From NCBI RefSeq assembly GCF_000517265.1, contig NZ_AYSJ01000002.1, positions 180,581-224,329 of the forward strand: 43,749 nucleotides of DNA, read 5' to 3'. This document shows positions 27,501 to 36,041 of the stretch, piece by piece. The position numbers and the translations under genes are program-made. Under the pieces are notes generated by a model that saw only the letters and a program-made list of their open reading frames with translations, was not told the DNA's origin and did not search any database. The first letter of the stretch is position 1; every line of letters begins with the position of its first letter. This DNA is from Photorhabdus khanii NC19. Its GTDB lineage: Bacteria > Pseudomonadota > Gammaproteobacteria > Enterobacterales > Enterobacteriaceae.

Positions 27501-27816
27501 TTTTGCAGAGATTTCGAAGATTTGGTGTGAGGTGTTGGGAAGAGCGACAGTCGGACTGGATGACGCGTTTTTTGATATTGGTGGTAATTCACTGGCACTG
27601 ATGCAGATTCATGCGCATATTGTGCAATTACCGGGATGCAGTACCGTGCTTCCCTCAGATTTGTTCCGCTTTCCGACTATTCGCATGTTGGCTAATTACC
27701 TTTTGCGTCCTCTGCAACCGGTGACGCCGACAGAAGTTGCAGATACCCCCTCCCAAACGCGACGTCAGAAAACGCTGAGTTCAAGAAGATCATTCAAGGG
27801 GGAACAAGATGTCTGA
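24538..27816 (+). CDS. NRPS module C-A-T
   Basis: A 1092-residue module. The C domain (about 10-430) has HHIVSDF (140-146), with both His and Asp but Phe for the last Gly. The adenylation domain (about 475-965) shows VFTSGSTGTPKG near 620, FDLSVWEIW, NMYGPAEAT near 758, YKTGDLAYW, GRVDNQVKVAGYRIE and the A10 lysine in NKVDR near 951. A carrier domain follows with Ser1018 in DIGGNSL. Manual alignment to GrsA gives the pocket residues D-L-W-T-V-C-M-V-Y plus Lys; I cannot assign an amino acid to it. The C-terminal 35 residues are basic. The stop overlaps the next gene by 8 bases. There is no epimerase or thioesterase. Confidence 0.95.
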   Translation: MYKDCPQTGDAELLSMQQRALWFIANYTPDDTRYNIALAFRIHGSFQIDAFRYAVNRLVSKNVTLRSTFVNMNGEPKLVINEHLPPALAVFDATEWSQDVLEQAVQDFHSIPFKLEEESSLRFGIYVVSAEEHVLLMCVHHIVSDFTSLGFMWDQLEHFYLAELGEDDDSWLPPAEVFKDYVSREQAYYQSEAAAESKAYWSECLKKQPAMLQWNSFWRKGHSGQSSVIFNLGEETTKKIKQLAGQIGGSVFTVMLAAWGAYIARETKTSDVVMGVPVSMRDSVHQHIIGCLFNVLPIRLSVDQTFHHLLLAAKERSLSALDNRNFCLSQMLDHLAVERHEGRNPLFQTAVNMLGHVGQSRWLKLELAMAEDAVQVLWAGRTISPFRLCQQEGQVDIELLFLDADSQLRCELKGDKHFFSHSGLQIVAERFKKVVETLIAEPDREISALLAPKSEDYNLPSGPLNTDMLPEIPNQTIVSLFDHRVVQQAASVAIRCGADRLTYQNLQRWSLEVADRLIQNGVVSGDRVGVALLPSLEAVVTMLGIMRIGAGYVPLDLRLPQKRLERIVEQSEMKLIVVNADVDSDDSFTAKLMIMTAMEPQLAVEVVDYCTPSSIAYSVFTSGSTGTPKGIDVEHSNVIAFLNAMDEYLSPAPGEVWSWFHAASFDLSVWEIWGSLCSGGTLVIVPDEIRNQPDKLLDLIAAEQVTIVTQTPASLKNLLSEFQSLPRTYAIKHWVICGEALLSATVRPYLNTQWTLWNMYGPAEATVYTTVEKVTEALTDYHVIPIGKPLGFATVYLLNTSMQTPAVGEVGEIYIGGRGVARGYVGLEQLTAQCFIPDPYIDNGRIYKTGDLAYWDGERIHFCGRVDNQVKVAGYRIEIAEIEDCLNRYHAIADAAVIVESHEGTDRLVAILVPASQRNLPEESAIREHLRTYLPIYMLPGRIMLADELPCNTHNKVDRRALNDLIKAGRLTDISSLRPVPVLPVDSVFAEISKIWCEVLGRATVGLDDAFFDIGGNSLALMQIHAHIVQLPGCSTVLPSDLFRFPTIRMLANYLLRPLQPVTPTEVADTPSQTRRQKTLSSRRSFKGEQDV

Positions 27817-30800
27817 GAATGCGATCGCAATCATTGGAGTTACTTGTCGGTTACCTCTGGCTAATAGCCTGGATGTGCTATGGGATAATCTTGTTGCGGG
27901 CCGAATCTTGGCAAAAAGATATAGCCAGGAAGAACTTGCCCGTTTTGGCGTCGCCCGGCATATCATCACTGCAAAAAATTATGTTCCTGTCGATTCATGT
28001 TTGCCGGATATTGATTTGTTCGATCCGGATTTTTTTTCGATAAGCCAGCGAGAGGCTGAATTACTCGATCCTCAACAGCGAATTCTTCTTGAGTGCGCAT
28101 GGGAGCTGGCGGAAGTGACCGGCTATGGTAATCCTTTCCGACGCCCCCGTATTGGTGTTTTTATCGGAAGTTCGATGAATACCTATTTACCTAATGTCAT
28201 TGGGTCTGAATGTGATCTGGCTTCGCTAATGGGAACAGAGCTAATGCTGACCAATGATAAGGATTATCTGCCGGCACGCATTTCATACAAACTCGGTTTT
28301 GACGGGCCGAGTATAGCTATTCAGACGGGCTGTTCGACATCATTGACGGCGGTTCATACCGCGATACAAAGCCTCTTGCTTGGCGAATGTGAGATTGCTT
28401 TCGCCGGTGGGGTTTCTGTGCATGCTTATTCCCGACCGGGCTATTTTTATCAACGCGATATGATCTTCTCGGAGGATGGATATTGTAGACCATTCGATGA
28501 GAAGGCATCGGGCACTTTCTTTGGTGATGGGGCTGGACTTGTGGCTCTTCGACCATTAGATGAGGCCATGAGAAATGGGGATACCATTCATGCCGTGATC
28601 CTTGGCTCAGCGGCGAATAATGATGGGTCTGCCCGGGCAGGCTTTGCCGCGCCGGGTGTCGATGGGCAACGAAAACTCATTTTGGATGCTCAGGCGATTG
28701 CCGGGGTTGAGCCGGATGAATTAGGGATGATCGAGGCACATGGTACCGCGACGCCACTTGGGGATTCGGTCGAATATGCCGCGCTTTGTCAGGCTTTCCG
28801 TCAGGGTACGGATCGTGAGGGATTTTGTGCGTTAGGATCGATCAAAGCTAACATTGGTCATTTGGCGGCGGCGGCGGGATTCGCGGGGTTGGCAAAAACG
28901 ATGATGGCACTGAAAACAGGCACGATTACCCCACATCCGACTTTTAGCAGAGCCAGTTCTGCTATGAACCTTGAGCAAAGTCCTTTCATTATCAACACCA
29001 CTCCCATCAATTGGCCGGTGAAAGGACTACGACGGGCGGGAGTCAGCTCTTTTGGCGCGGGTGGCAGCAATGTTCATATGATCTTGCAGCAAGCGCCGGT
29101 ACGAATGTCAGGTAAAAGTAAATCTGGCTGGCGAGCCATTCCGTTGGGGGGACGCAGTGCCGATGCTTTGGACACGTTGAGGACAAGTTTGGCGGAAATG
29201 CTGGAGGCTAAACCAGATACTCATATTGATGAAGTGGCTTTTACCTATGCGGAAGGACGCGCAGCGCAGCCATACCGAGCCTGTTTGTATGCTAAAGATG
29301 TGAAAATGTTGATCGACAGCATCAGAAACACCGATTTCACCGTCACCGCACAAGTTTCTGAACCACCACGTCTGGTGATTGCGCTTGGGCCGGGTATTCA
29401 CTCCTCTTTATTCGTGAAGATGCCTTGCTATTGGCAAGAAGTAGATAAGCTACTCGCTGAATTACCGGCGGATTTTGCCTATGACATCAAGAGAATTGAC
29501 ATCATTGACATGACAGAAAGTGATGGAAACAAAGGGAGGATTGCCAATGTCGTGGCTGTGATCGCGGTTATCAATTGTTGGCAGAGAATGATTTCGACGC
29601 CGATATTTATCATATCAGATAGCCGCTATGATCTCGCCGTTGCCTGCTCGTTGGGCATACTGACATTGCCTGAAGTCGTTGATAAGTTGTTGGGAAATGC
29701 GCTACGGCATTTAACCAGCGGGCGTGTGGCGTTGCCCGGAAGTTTTTGGTCCAGGCATCATGGAGTGGTTGATGGTAATAATGTGAAAGCCATCTTGATT
29801 GATGGCACCTTTCCGATCTTACGGCAAGAGAGTGAGGTTATATCAGCAAATGATGTGATATTAGATTTTAGCCATTCGTCTGATCGTTTCTCTGGAATCT
29901 CTGAAATAGTTTCAAACGCGGAAAATATTATTCGTTTAGGTGCCTTTCATGAAGAAGATGACAGGGCTTTAGTCGAGCTTGCCGGAAAGTTATGGCAACG
30001 TGGTTTAGTTATAGATTGGTCTGTATTGAGAGGCGGGGAAGTTGTTTCGCGTATTCCGCTTCCGGTTCAACCTTTGCAACGTCGGCGGTGCTGGTATACC
30101 GGTTCAGCAGGGACGGAGCACCAACAACAACTTTATGCTGATCAGCCTGTGGCAAGCTCTGAAATTGTTGACGGACCAGTCGGTGTTTATGTTGAACGTT
30201 GGAAACGAACGCGGCGTTTATCGCCTGTATCATCAGTAGATAAGCGTAACTGGCTGATTTTATACGATAAGAGCTGTAACGAAGTTTGTCCGATCGCTGA
30301 TGTTCTGCGTGATCTGGGACAGAAAGTGTTTGAGGTGCATGAAAACCGAGCCACGCTTTTCCATGAAACAGAGTTTATAGTCAACTTTGGCGATACCGCA
30401 AGTGTGCAGCGTTTGATGCTCACGCTAAAGAAACAGCCGGTGGATACTCCCGATCATATCCTATTCATTTTGGGTGATATCCCACCAGATTGTGACAGGC
30501 GGACAGAGGAGGATTGTTTCCCGTTTACGCTATTTAATATGGTAAAAGCGCTTTCCCAAATTGGCAATAAAGCCATTTCGTTGACATTGATAGGACAAGG
30601 TTTTATCGATGTTACTGGCGGCGAACCACGGGTTATCGAACGGGCCACTGCGCTGGCATCCATCTCTGCAATCAGTCAGGAATTGCCTGGCATGATAGTG
30701 AAAGTGATAGATGTACCTGGTGAAGAAATTTGCCATCTTAATCATGCTCAACATATCGTGGCTGAATTTTTCACTGCCGGCGACCAGCAAGTGATTGGGG

Positions 30801-31891
30801 TACGTCAAGGCTGGCGGTGGGAGCGCTATTTTGAGGTTGTCAGCCCATCGGTCGGTCGGGAAATTTCATCTGGAATGATCTGTTTGGTGACCGGGGGATT
30901 GGGTACGGTTGGTTTTGGTATTGCACAATATCTTGCTACGAAGTTTAACGCGAAACTCATCCTGCTCGTTAAGACACCCATAGATTCTGCCAAGCCTGAT
31001 ACGTTGCAGAGTCAACGATTAGCGGAATTGCGAAATATTGGTGCTAACTTTGAAGTGATTACCGCCGATGTGACAGACAAAACTTGCGTGCTTGCAGAAC
31101 TTTCCCGGGTGGAATCCCTCTTGGGTGAAGTGAATTGCTTTGTCCATGCTGCCGGGCTTTCTGGTCAGGCAACGATCCAGTGGCTGCAAAATTCGGACCA
31201 TCATGATTGGCAAAAGCTCATGCATCCAAAACGAAAAGGGGCTGCTGTTTTGCATGAAATATTTGCTGATCGCCCTCTGAAATTCGGTTGTTTTATCTCG
31301 TCTCTGTCGGTTTTCGCTGGTGGTTTGGGCCTTGCTCCTTATGCCGCTTCAAACGAAGCCTGCACGGTATTTTCTTCAATGCACAATGTGGATAAACCTT
31401 ATTTCACAATTGATTGGGATGGATGGGAGGGTTGGGATGAGTCAAATAGCTTCAAATACAGCGTAAATCGTGCTCGTCCGTTATGTCATGCTGATGTCGT
31501 CAATGCATTGAATATTATTTTTGCCTCATGCCATATAGAGCCACGTTTTGCTGTTTCCACCATACCTTTAAATGAACGGTTGCACGATCTGGCGAAGGCG
31601 CTCCTTCAAAGTGATGCCGAGGAGCCTGTAAAGACGCCTCCCATTACATCAGACGAAGCCATCATCGATGATATGACGGCTATTTGGTGTGATCTACTGC
31701 GTTGTCCTGTTGATCATGAATCGAACTTTTTCGATTTAGGGGGCGATTCATTAGTGGGGGCCGAATTGGTGCGACAGGTTAATACTCATTTTAATGTTGT
31801 TGTATCTATGGTTGATCTTTTCGAATTCAGCACAGTGGTGACCTTTGCGATGCAGGTAAAGAAAAAGCGAAATGAAGGTGGTGTGCTGTAG
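27809..31891 (+). CDS. PKS module KS-(degenerate AT)-KR-ACP
   Basis: A 1360-residue type I PKS. The ketosynthase (1-430) has a full triad: Cys175 in QTGCSTS, His311 in EAHGTAT and His351 in NIGHLAA. The following region (about 430-740) is a shrunken acyltransferase: the opening FPGQGSQ is replaced by LGPGIHSS, and the GHSxG nucleophile loop by SDSRY (about 602-606); the post-AT linker GLVIDWSVLRGG and PLPVQPLQRRRCW is intact. A psi-KR and KR follow, with CLVTGGLGTVG near 1029, Ser in FISSLS and Tyr in LAPYAASN near 1177. The ACP Ser is 1314 (GGDSL). So it can condense and reduce, but cannot load its own extender; malonyl must come from another AT. Confidence 0.93.
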   Translation: MSENAIAIIGVTCRLPLANSLDVLWDNLVAGRILAKRYSQEELARFGVARHIITAKNYVPVDSCLPDIDLFDPDFFSISQREAELLDPQQRILLECAWELAEVTGYGNPFRRPRIGVFIGSSMNTYLPNVIGSECDLASLMGTELMLTNDKDYLPARISYKLGFDGPSIAIQTGCSTSLTAVHTAIQSLLLGECEIAFAGGVSVHAYSRPGYFYQRDMIFSEDGYCRPFDEKASGTFFGDGAGLVALRPLDEAMRNGDTIHAVILGSAANNDGSARAGFAAPGVDGQRKLILDAQAIAGVEPDELGMIEAHGTATPLGDSVEYAALCQAFRQGTDREGFCALGSIKANIGHLAAAAGFAGLAKTMMALKTGTITPHPTFSRASSAMNLEQSPFIINTTPINWPVKGLRRAGVSSFGAGGSNVHMILQQAPVRMSGKSKSGWRAIPLGGRSADALDTLRTSLAEMLEAKPDTHIDEVAFTYAEGRAAQPYRACLYAKDVKMLIDSIRNTDFTVTAQVSEPPRLVIALGPGIHSSLFVKMPCYWQEVDKLLAELPADFAYDIKRIDIIDMTESDGNKGRIANVVAVIAVINCWQRMISTPIFIISDSRYDLAVACSLGILTLPEVVDKLLGNALRHLTSGRVALPGSFWSRHHGVVDGNNVKAILIDGTFPILRQESEVISANDVILDFSHSSDRFSGISEIVSNAENIIRLGAFHEEDDRALVELAGKLWQRGLVIDWSVLRGGEVVSRIPLPVQPLQRRRCWYTGSAGTEHQQQLYADQPVASSEIVDGPVGVYVERWKRTRRLSPVSSVDKRNWLILYDKSCNEVCPIADVLRDLGQKVFEVHENRATLFHETEFIVNFGDTASVQRLMLTLKKQPVDTPDHILFILGDIPPDCDRRTEEDCFPFTLFNMVKALSQIGNKAISLTLIGQGFIDVTGGEPRVIERATALASISAISQELPGMIVKVIDVPGEEICHLNHAQHIVAEFFTAGDQQVIGVRQGWRWERYFEVVSPSVGREISSGMICLVTGGLGTVGFGIAQYLATKFNAKLILLVKTPIDSAKPDTLQSQRLAELRNIGANFEVITADVTDKTCVLAELSRVESLLGEVNCFVHAAGLSGQATIQWLQNSDHHDWQKLMHPKRKGAAVLHEIFADRPLKFGCFISSLSVFAGGLGLAPYAASNEACTVFSSMHNVDKPYFTIDWDGWEGWDESNSFKYSVNRARPLCHADVVNALNIIFASCHIEPRFAVSTIPLNERLHDLAKALLQSDAEEPVKTPPITSDEAIIDDMTAIWCDLLRCPVDHESNFFDLGGDSLVGAELVRQVNTHFNVVVSMVDLFEFSTVVTFAMQVKKKRNEGGVL

Positions 31892-31927
31892 CTTGAATTG
31901 GCAAGAATAACTTGTTCGGGGAAGGGA

Positions 31928-33628
31928 ATGAAATCAAAAACACAAATGCGCTATTCAACAGATATCGCGATCACCAGTATAGCTGGGCGTTTTCCTAATG
32001 CGGATTCGAGTCAGGCGCTTTGGGATGCAATCTTAGCGAAACGGGAACTGATTTCTGGTTATACCAATACAGAGCTTCATGATAGGGGCATTAATGCGGA
32101 TGCAAAAGGATTGCATTACGTTCCGCGTGGTGCATACCTTCGGGATCCGGAAAAGTTTGATTACGGCTATTTTCAACTCATGCCAAGGGAAGTGTCGAAA
32201 ATGGATCCCCAACAACGGATTTGCCTGGAGGTTTGCCATGAGGCGCTTGAACTGAGCGGTTATGCAAGCGGTGCGGACGCGGGACTCTGTTCGGTTTTTG
32301 TTGGTTCTCGCCAAAGTACCTGGCACGCAAATGTGCCGACGCTGAACAATTCTCCGGCTGACGCGATGCTGCTGTTTGGGGGAAGTTCTATTGATGCCTT
32401 GGCAACTCGTGTTGCGTATAAGCTCAATTGCTTAGGACCGGCTGTGAGCGTAGGAACTTTTTGTTCAGGCTCGCTTGTTGCTGTACATATGGCTTGTAAC
32501 AGTCTGCTGTTAGGTGAAAGTGACATGGCTCTGGCTGGCGGTGTTTGCGTCAGGTATCCCGCTCATGTTGGATATATTTATCATGAAGGCGGCATATTGT
32601 CTCCGACGGGACGGGTTTGTGCGTTTGACGAGAGAGCCGACGGTACGATTTTCTCTGATGCGACGGCATTCGTGGTATTGCGCCGTCTGGAAGATGCTCT
32701 GCTCAATGGTGAACCTATTCTGGCGGTTATCAAAGGATCGGCAATAAACAACGATGGCGCTAATAAGGCGGGTTATAGCGCACCGGGTGTTTCAGGACAG
32801 GAGCAGGTGATCCGTCGTGCACTTGTTGCTGCTGATGTACGGGCCGATCAGATTGGTTTGATCGAAGCGCACGGCACCGGTACGCCAGTTGGTGATGGGA
32901 TTGAATTACGGGCGTTGGGGCGGGTGTTTGAAGGCGTCTCTGCCAGAGCTTGTGCTTTAGGCTCAATTAAATCCAATCTTGGTCATGCTGATTGTGCATC
33001 GGGTATCGCCGGACTGATAAAAGCCATCTACGCTGTTAACTTAGGCATTATTCCCCCTTCAATGAATTGTGAATATCCCTGTGCTGAACTTCGGGCGCCT
33101 GAATCCCCGTTTTATGTCCCTGCCGAATCCAGGGCCTGGAATAGCGGTCATTCCTCCAGAATTGCTGGGGTTAGCTCATTTGGAATAGGTGGCACAAATG
33201 TGCATGTTGTGGTTGCCGGGCCACCGGCGAGAAAACCGGATATGCCTTCCCAAGAGGCGGCGCATCTGATCCCGCTGAGTGCACGTACTGAGGCGGCGTT
33301 AACGCACAAAATCTTGGATCTGGTGAAATATCTTGAGCAGTGCCCGGAGGTGAATATCGCTGATGTTGCATTTACCTTGCAGCGAGGCCGACGACATTTA
33401 CCAATACGAAAGATGATTGTCGCACGTGATATCCATGAGCTGCTATCAGGCCTGTTAAATAAGGCTATTGTGGTGGTTCCCGAATTGATCGGACTGCAAG
33501 ACACCTATATTTCGCCTGCTTTTTCTTGGCAGGCTGGGGAAAATATCAATTGGGGTATTTTTTACCAGAACGAACATCGCAAACGGCTTCCGCTTCCGAC
33601 TTATCCATTTGAAAGAACAGTAATCTGA
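31928..33628 (+). CDS. Ketosynthase with its AT core missing
   Basis: A 566-residue protein that is one KS plus linker. The triad is complete: Cys179 in GTFCSGS, His315 in EAHGTGT and His353 in NLGHADC. Around the Cys, GTFCSGS replaces the common DTACSSS. After the KS come the normal KS-AT linker (LIPLSARTEAALTHKILDLV ... MIVARDIHELLSGLL) and then, with no AT between, the post-AT linker ENINWG ... RLPLPTYPFER. An AT of about 300 residues therefore seems to have been cut out in frame. It has no carrier domain; partners are the KR-ACP and ACP-aminotransferase proteins. ATG at 31928 (GGGGAAGGG just upstream) is chosen; a TTG at 31898 and an ATG at 31946 are alternatives. Confidence 0.9.
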   Translation: MKSKTQMRYSTDIAITSIAGRFPNADSSQALWDAILAKRELISGYTNTELHDRGINADAKGLHYVPRGAYLRDPEKFDYGYFQLMPREVSKMDPQQRICLEVCHEALELSGYASGADAGLCSVFVGSRQSTWHANVPTLNNSPADAMLLFGGSSIDALATRVAYKLNCLGPAVSVGTFCSGSLVAVHMACNSLLLGESDMALAGGVCVRYPAHVGYIYHEGGILSPTGRVCAFDERADGTIFSDATAFVVLRRLEDALLNGEPILAVIKGSAINNDGANKAGYSAPGVSGQEQVIRRALVAADVRADQIGLIEAHGTGTPVGDGIELRALGRVFEGVSARACALGSIKSNLGHADCASGIAGLIKAIYAVNLGIIPPSMNCEYPCAELRAPESPFYVPAESRAWNSGHSSRIAGVSSFGIGGTNVHVVVAGPPARKPDMPSQEAAHLIPLSARTEAALTHKILDLVKYLEQCPEVNIADVAFTLQRGRRHLPIRKMIVARDIHELLSGLLNKAIVVVPELIGLQDTYISPAFSWQAGENINWGIFYQNEHRKRLPLPTYPFERTVI

Positions 33629-33678
33629 GTTGTAAACACGGTAGAGATCGTCTTCATTTTAAAGAAGGTGAGGTTGAT

Positions 33679-35427
33679 ATGAGTGATATTGAAATTATTC
33701 AGAGAGAGATAATAACTATTTTTGCAGAAACATTTGGTTTACCGAGAGAAGAGATAAAACTGGAAATACCGTTGGTTGAATTGGGCGCGGAATCACTCTT
33801 ATTATTCGAAGTGCTGGATCCCATCCATAAACGATTTGGTATAAAACTTTCGGTACGGCAGTTTTTTGCAGAATTACAAACGGTTCGTCAACTCAGTGAA
33901 TATGTGTTGATGGCAGATAAAAAAAGTGCCGGGGAAGATAATGATTCGGCAATTCAACCCCAAAAAGTATTGATTGATCAAGAAAGAACTCCTGATCAGG
34001 CAGCCGCGATAGATATTCCACATGTTAAGAAAGAACGCTTTTTCCAATGGATGTCGAGAAGTGCGCCATCCATCGAATCTGAGGAGAGAAGAAAATATCT
34101 GGCTTCATTCATATCCAGATATAACCAGCGAACGATTCAGTCAAAAACGCATTCGGTAGCGGTACGTGAAAATATTGCAGATAGCCGTTCTGGTATTGGA
34201 TTTAAACCCTCCATAAAGGAACTGCTTTACCCGATTGTATGCACTAAGTTTGAGGGGGCCGTTGTCCAGGATATTGATGGTAATGATTACATTGATATGA
34301 CAATGGGATTTGGCGCACACATGTTTGGGCATAGCCCATCCTTCATTATTCAAGCGCTCACTCAGCAAATAAACAACAGTTTTGGTTTGGGAACCCGTCA
34401 CGCGATAGGTTTGGAAGTGGCTGAACTTATCAAAGAGATTACTGGCATGGATCGTGTGGCTTTTGTGAATAGTGGAACAGAAGCGGTCATGAATGCGGTT
34501 CGGGCAGCGCGGGCGCTCACTCGTCGAAATCACATCGTACTTTTTTCCAGCAGTTACCACGGGCATTGGGATGCAGTACTGGCTAAAGCCAGTGAATATG
34601 ATGATGTCAGTGTTGCAAAACCCGTTTCGGTGGGCATACCTGAGAATATGGTTGCTGATGTTTCGGTGTTTGAATTTGGCTCCAATGACGCTATTGAGTT
34701 TCTCAAAGTCAATCGCACTAGAGTTGCGGCTGTGCTCGTAGAACCTGTACCAACGCGTGACCCTAGTCTCAGTAATCCAGATTACTTGAGACGTTTGCGC
34801 CAAGTGACCAGAGACTTAGATATTCTGTTGATATTAGATGAAATCGTGACAGGTTTCAGATCTCACCCTGCCGGTATCCAAGGATTATTTGGGATCGAGG
34901 CTGATATTGTGACTTATGGCAAAACGATAGGAGGTGGAATGCCGTTGGGCGTGATTACCGGCAGGGGAAATAGGCTTGATTCGATTGACGGTGGAAACTG
35001 GAATTTCAACGATGACAGCTTCCCGGCAGCGGAGCCGACATTCTTTGGTGGAACATATTTTCAACATCCACTTTCCATGGCCGCAGCGAAAGCCACTTTG
35101 CTGGAGATCAAGAGGCGAGGGGAATCTTTTACTCAGGCACTGACACAGCGTACTGAATCATTTGTTTTACGTTTGAATCGTCTGTTCTTGAATCGCCGGG
35201 TTCCCATTGAGGCAAGATCGTTCTCCTCATTTTTTAGATTAATTCATCGTGACAACATGGACTTGCTTTACTACAACTTGCTGATGAGAGGTGTTTATAT
35301 CTGGGAGTGGCGATGCTGGTTTATCTCTGATGCACACGATGACACTCATCTGGAAAAAGTTTATTTGGCGTTTGTGGATAGCTTAGATGAACTTGAGGAA
35401 AACAACCTTCTTCCACGGTATAGCTAG
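33679..35427 (+). CDS. Acyl carrier protein fused to class III aminotransferase
   Basis: A 582-residue fusion. Residues 1-80 are a carrier domain with Ser39 in LGAESLLL. After a loose linker (about 85-150) comes a class III PLP aminotransferase of the glutamate-1-semialdehyde type: FVNSGTEAVMNAVRAAR, SSSYHGHWD, ILDEIVTGFR and the Schiff-base Lys415 in VTYGKTIGGGMPLG. Such ACP-linked aminotransferases turn a carrier-bound beta-keto acid into a beta-amino acid (mycosubtilin/iturin synthases are the known case). It most likely takes the chain from the preceding KS and installs an amine. GAAGGTGAGG precedes the ATG. No C domain or thioesterase follows, so the next step is in trans. Confidence 0.93.
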   Translation: MSDIEIIQREIITIFAETFGLPREEIKLEIPLVELGAESLLLFEVLDPIHKRFGIKLSVRQFFAELQTVRQLSEYVLMADKKSAGEDNDSAIQPQKVLIDQERTPDQAAAIDIPHVKKERFFQWMSRSAPSIESEERRKYLASFISRYNQRTIQSKTHSVAVRENIADSRSGIGFKPSIKELLYPIVCTKFEGAVVQDIDGNDYIDMTMGFGAHMFGHSPSFIIQALTQQINNSFGLGTRHAIGLEVAELIKEITGMDRVAFVNSGTEAVMNAVRAARALTRRNHIVLFSSSYHGHWDAVLAKASEYDDVSVAKPVSVGIPENMVADVSVFEFGSNDAIEFLKVNRTRVAAVLVEPVPTRDPSLSNPDYLRRLRQVTRDLDILLILDEIVTGFRSHPAGIQGLFGIEADIVTYGKTIGGGMPLGVITGRGNRLDSIDGGNWNFNDDSFPAAEPTFFGGTYFQHPLSMAAAKATLLEIKRRGESFTQALTQRTESFVLRLNRLFLNRRVPIEARSFSSFFRLIHRDNMDLLYYNLLMRGVYIWEWRCWFISDAHDDTHLEKVYLAFVDSLDELEENNLLPRYS

Positions 35428-35462
35428 ATCAAACGGGATTAACGGAAATTAAGGGGTGTGTT

Positions 35463-35960
35463 ATGCCGTTGGCAAACAAAAGTGTTTTCATTGGTGGGCC
35501 TATTCAGTCTGCGATTTATGATGGTGGTTTTCATGAAGAGCTGAGAATGACTATCCAGTTAGCGGTTAAGACAGTAAAGGCATTGAATGGCAATGTATTA
35601 TCGGCACATTTGACTGAGAGATTTGGCATTGATACACCCAATTATACGCCGGAGATGGTATCAAAACGGGATTTCCAATGGATGCAACAGTGTGATTTTT
35701 TCATGCCCATTCTTCCGGTTCATTGTGGTGAAGAATTATTGCGTACTGATGGCACACATATTGAACTTGGTTGGGCCTCGGCCCTGAAACGGCCTGTACT
35801 GCTGATCACTCAACTGCCGATTGTGCGCGGTGGTAGTCATTTATTAAAGGGATTGGAACATGTTTGCAATTTATCGAAATTGGATATTCACGATTTTCGT
35901 AATAATCCGTGGCAGATTGGTGAGATTTTCAGAAACTTTCAGTTGAGTAGCAGCTATTGA
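35463..35960 (+). CDS. Nucleoside 2-deoxyribosyltransferase-like N-glycosidase
   Basis: A 165-residue protein of the nucleoside 2-deoxyribosyltransferase fold: SVFIGGPIQSA at the start, FHEELRMTI, then DFFMPILPV and DGTHIELGWASALKRPVLLI. Glu101 in GTHIELG is at the catalytic Glu position of the family. Relatives in biosynthetic clusters (MilB, BlsM, and as I recall Cgc13 of congocidine) hydrolyse CMP or hydroxymethyl-CMP to the free base. A strong site (AAGGGGTG) precedes the ATG. Its place before a dihydropyrimidine-dehydrogenase-like and a creatininase-like gene suggests it frees a pyrimidine, probably cytosine, from a nucleotide. The fold is fairly certain; the substrate is inferred. Confidence 0.8.
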   Translation: MPLANKSVFIGGPIQSAIYDGGFHEELRMTIQLAVKTVKALNGNVLSAHLTERFGIDTPNYTPEMVSKRDFQWMQQCDFFMPILPVHCGEELLRTDGTHIELGWASALKRPVLLITQLPIVRGGSHLLKGLEHVCNLSKLDIHDFRNNPWQIGEIFRNFQLSSSY

Positions 35961-36041
35961 GCACCTTTGGGAGCATTGCCTGTTCTATTGGGGGTTGATT
36001 AATAGCGGGTTTGCTTGAATAAGTTAATTCATGGAGTTGAG

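Noticed and set aside
34141-34803. Minus-strand open frame of 220 codons
   Set aside because: It is antisense to the aminotransferase domain, which has all class III motifs; the minus frame is a shadow without a ribosome site or recognisable domain.
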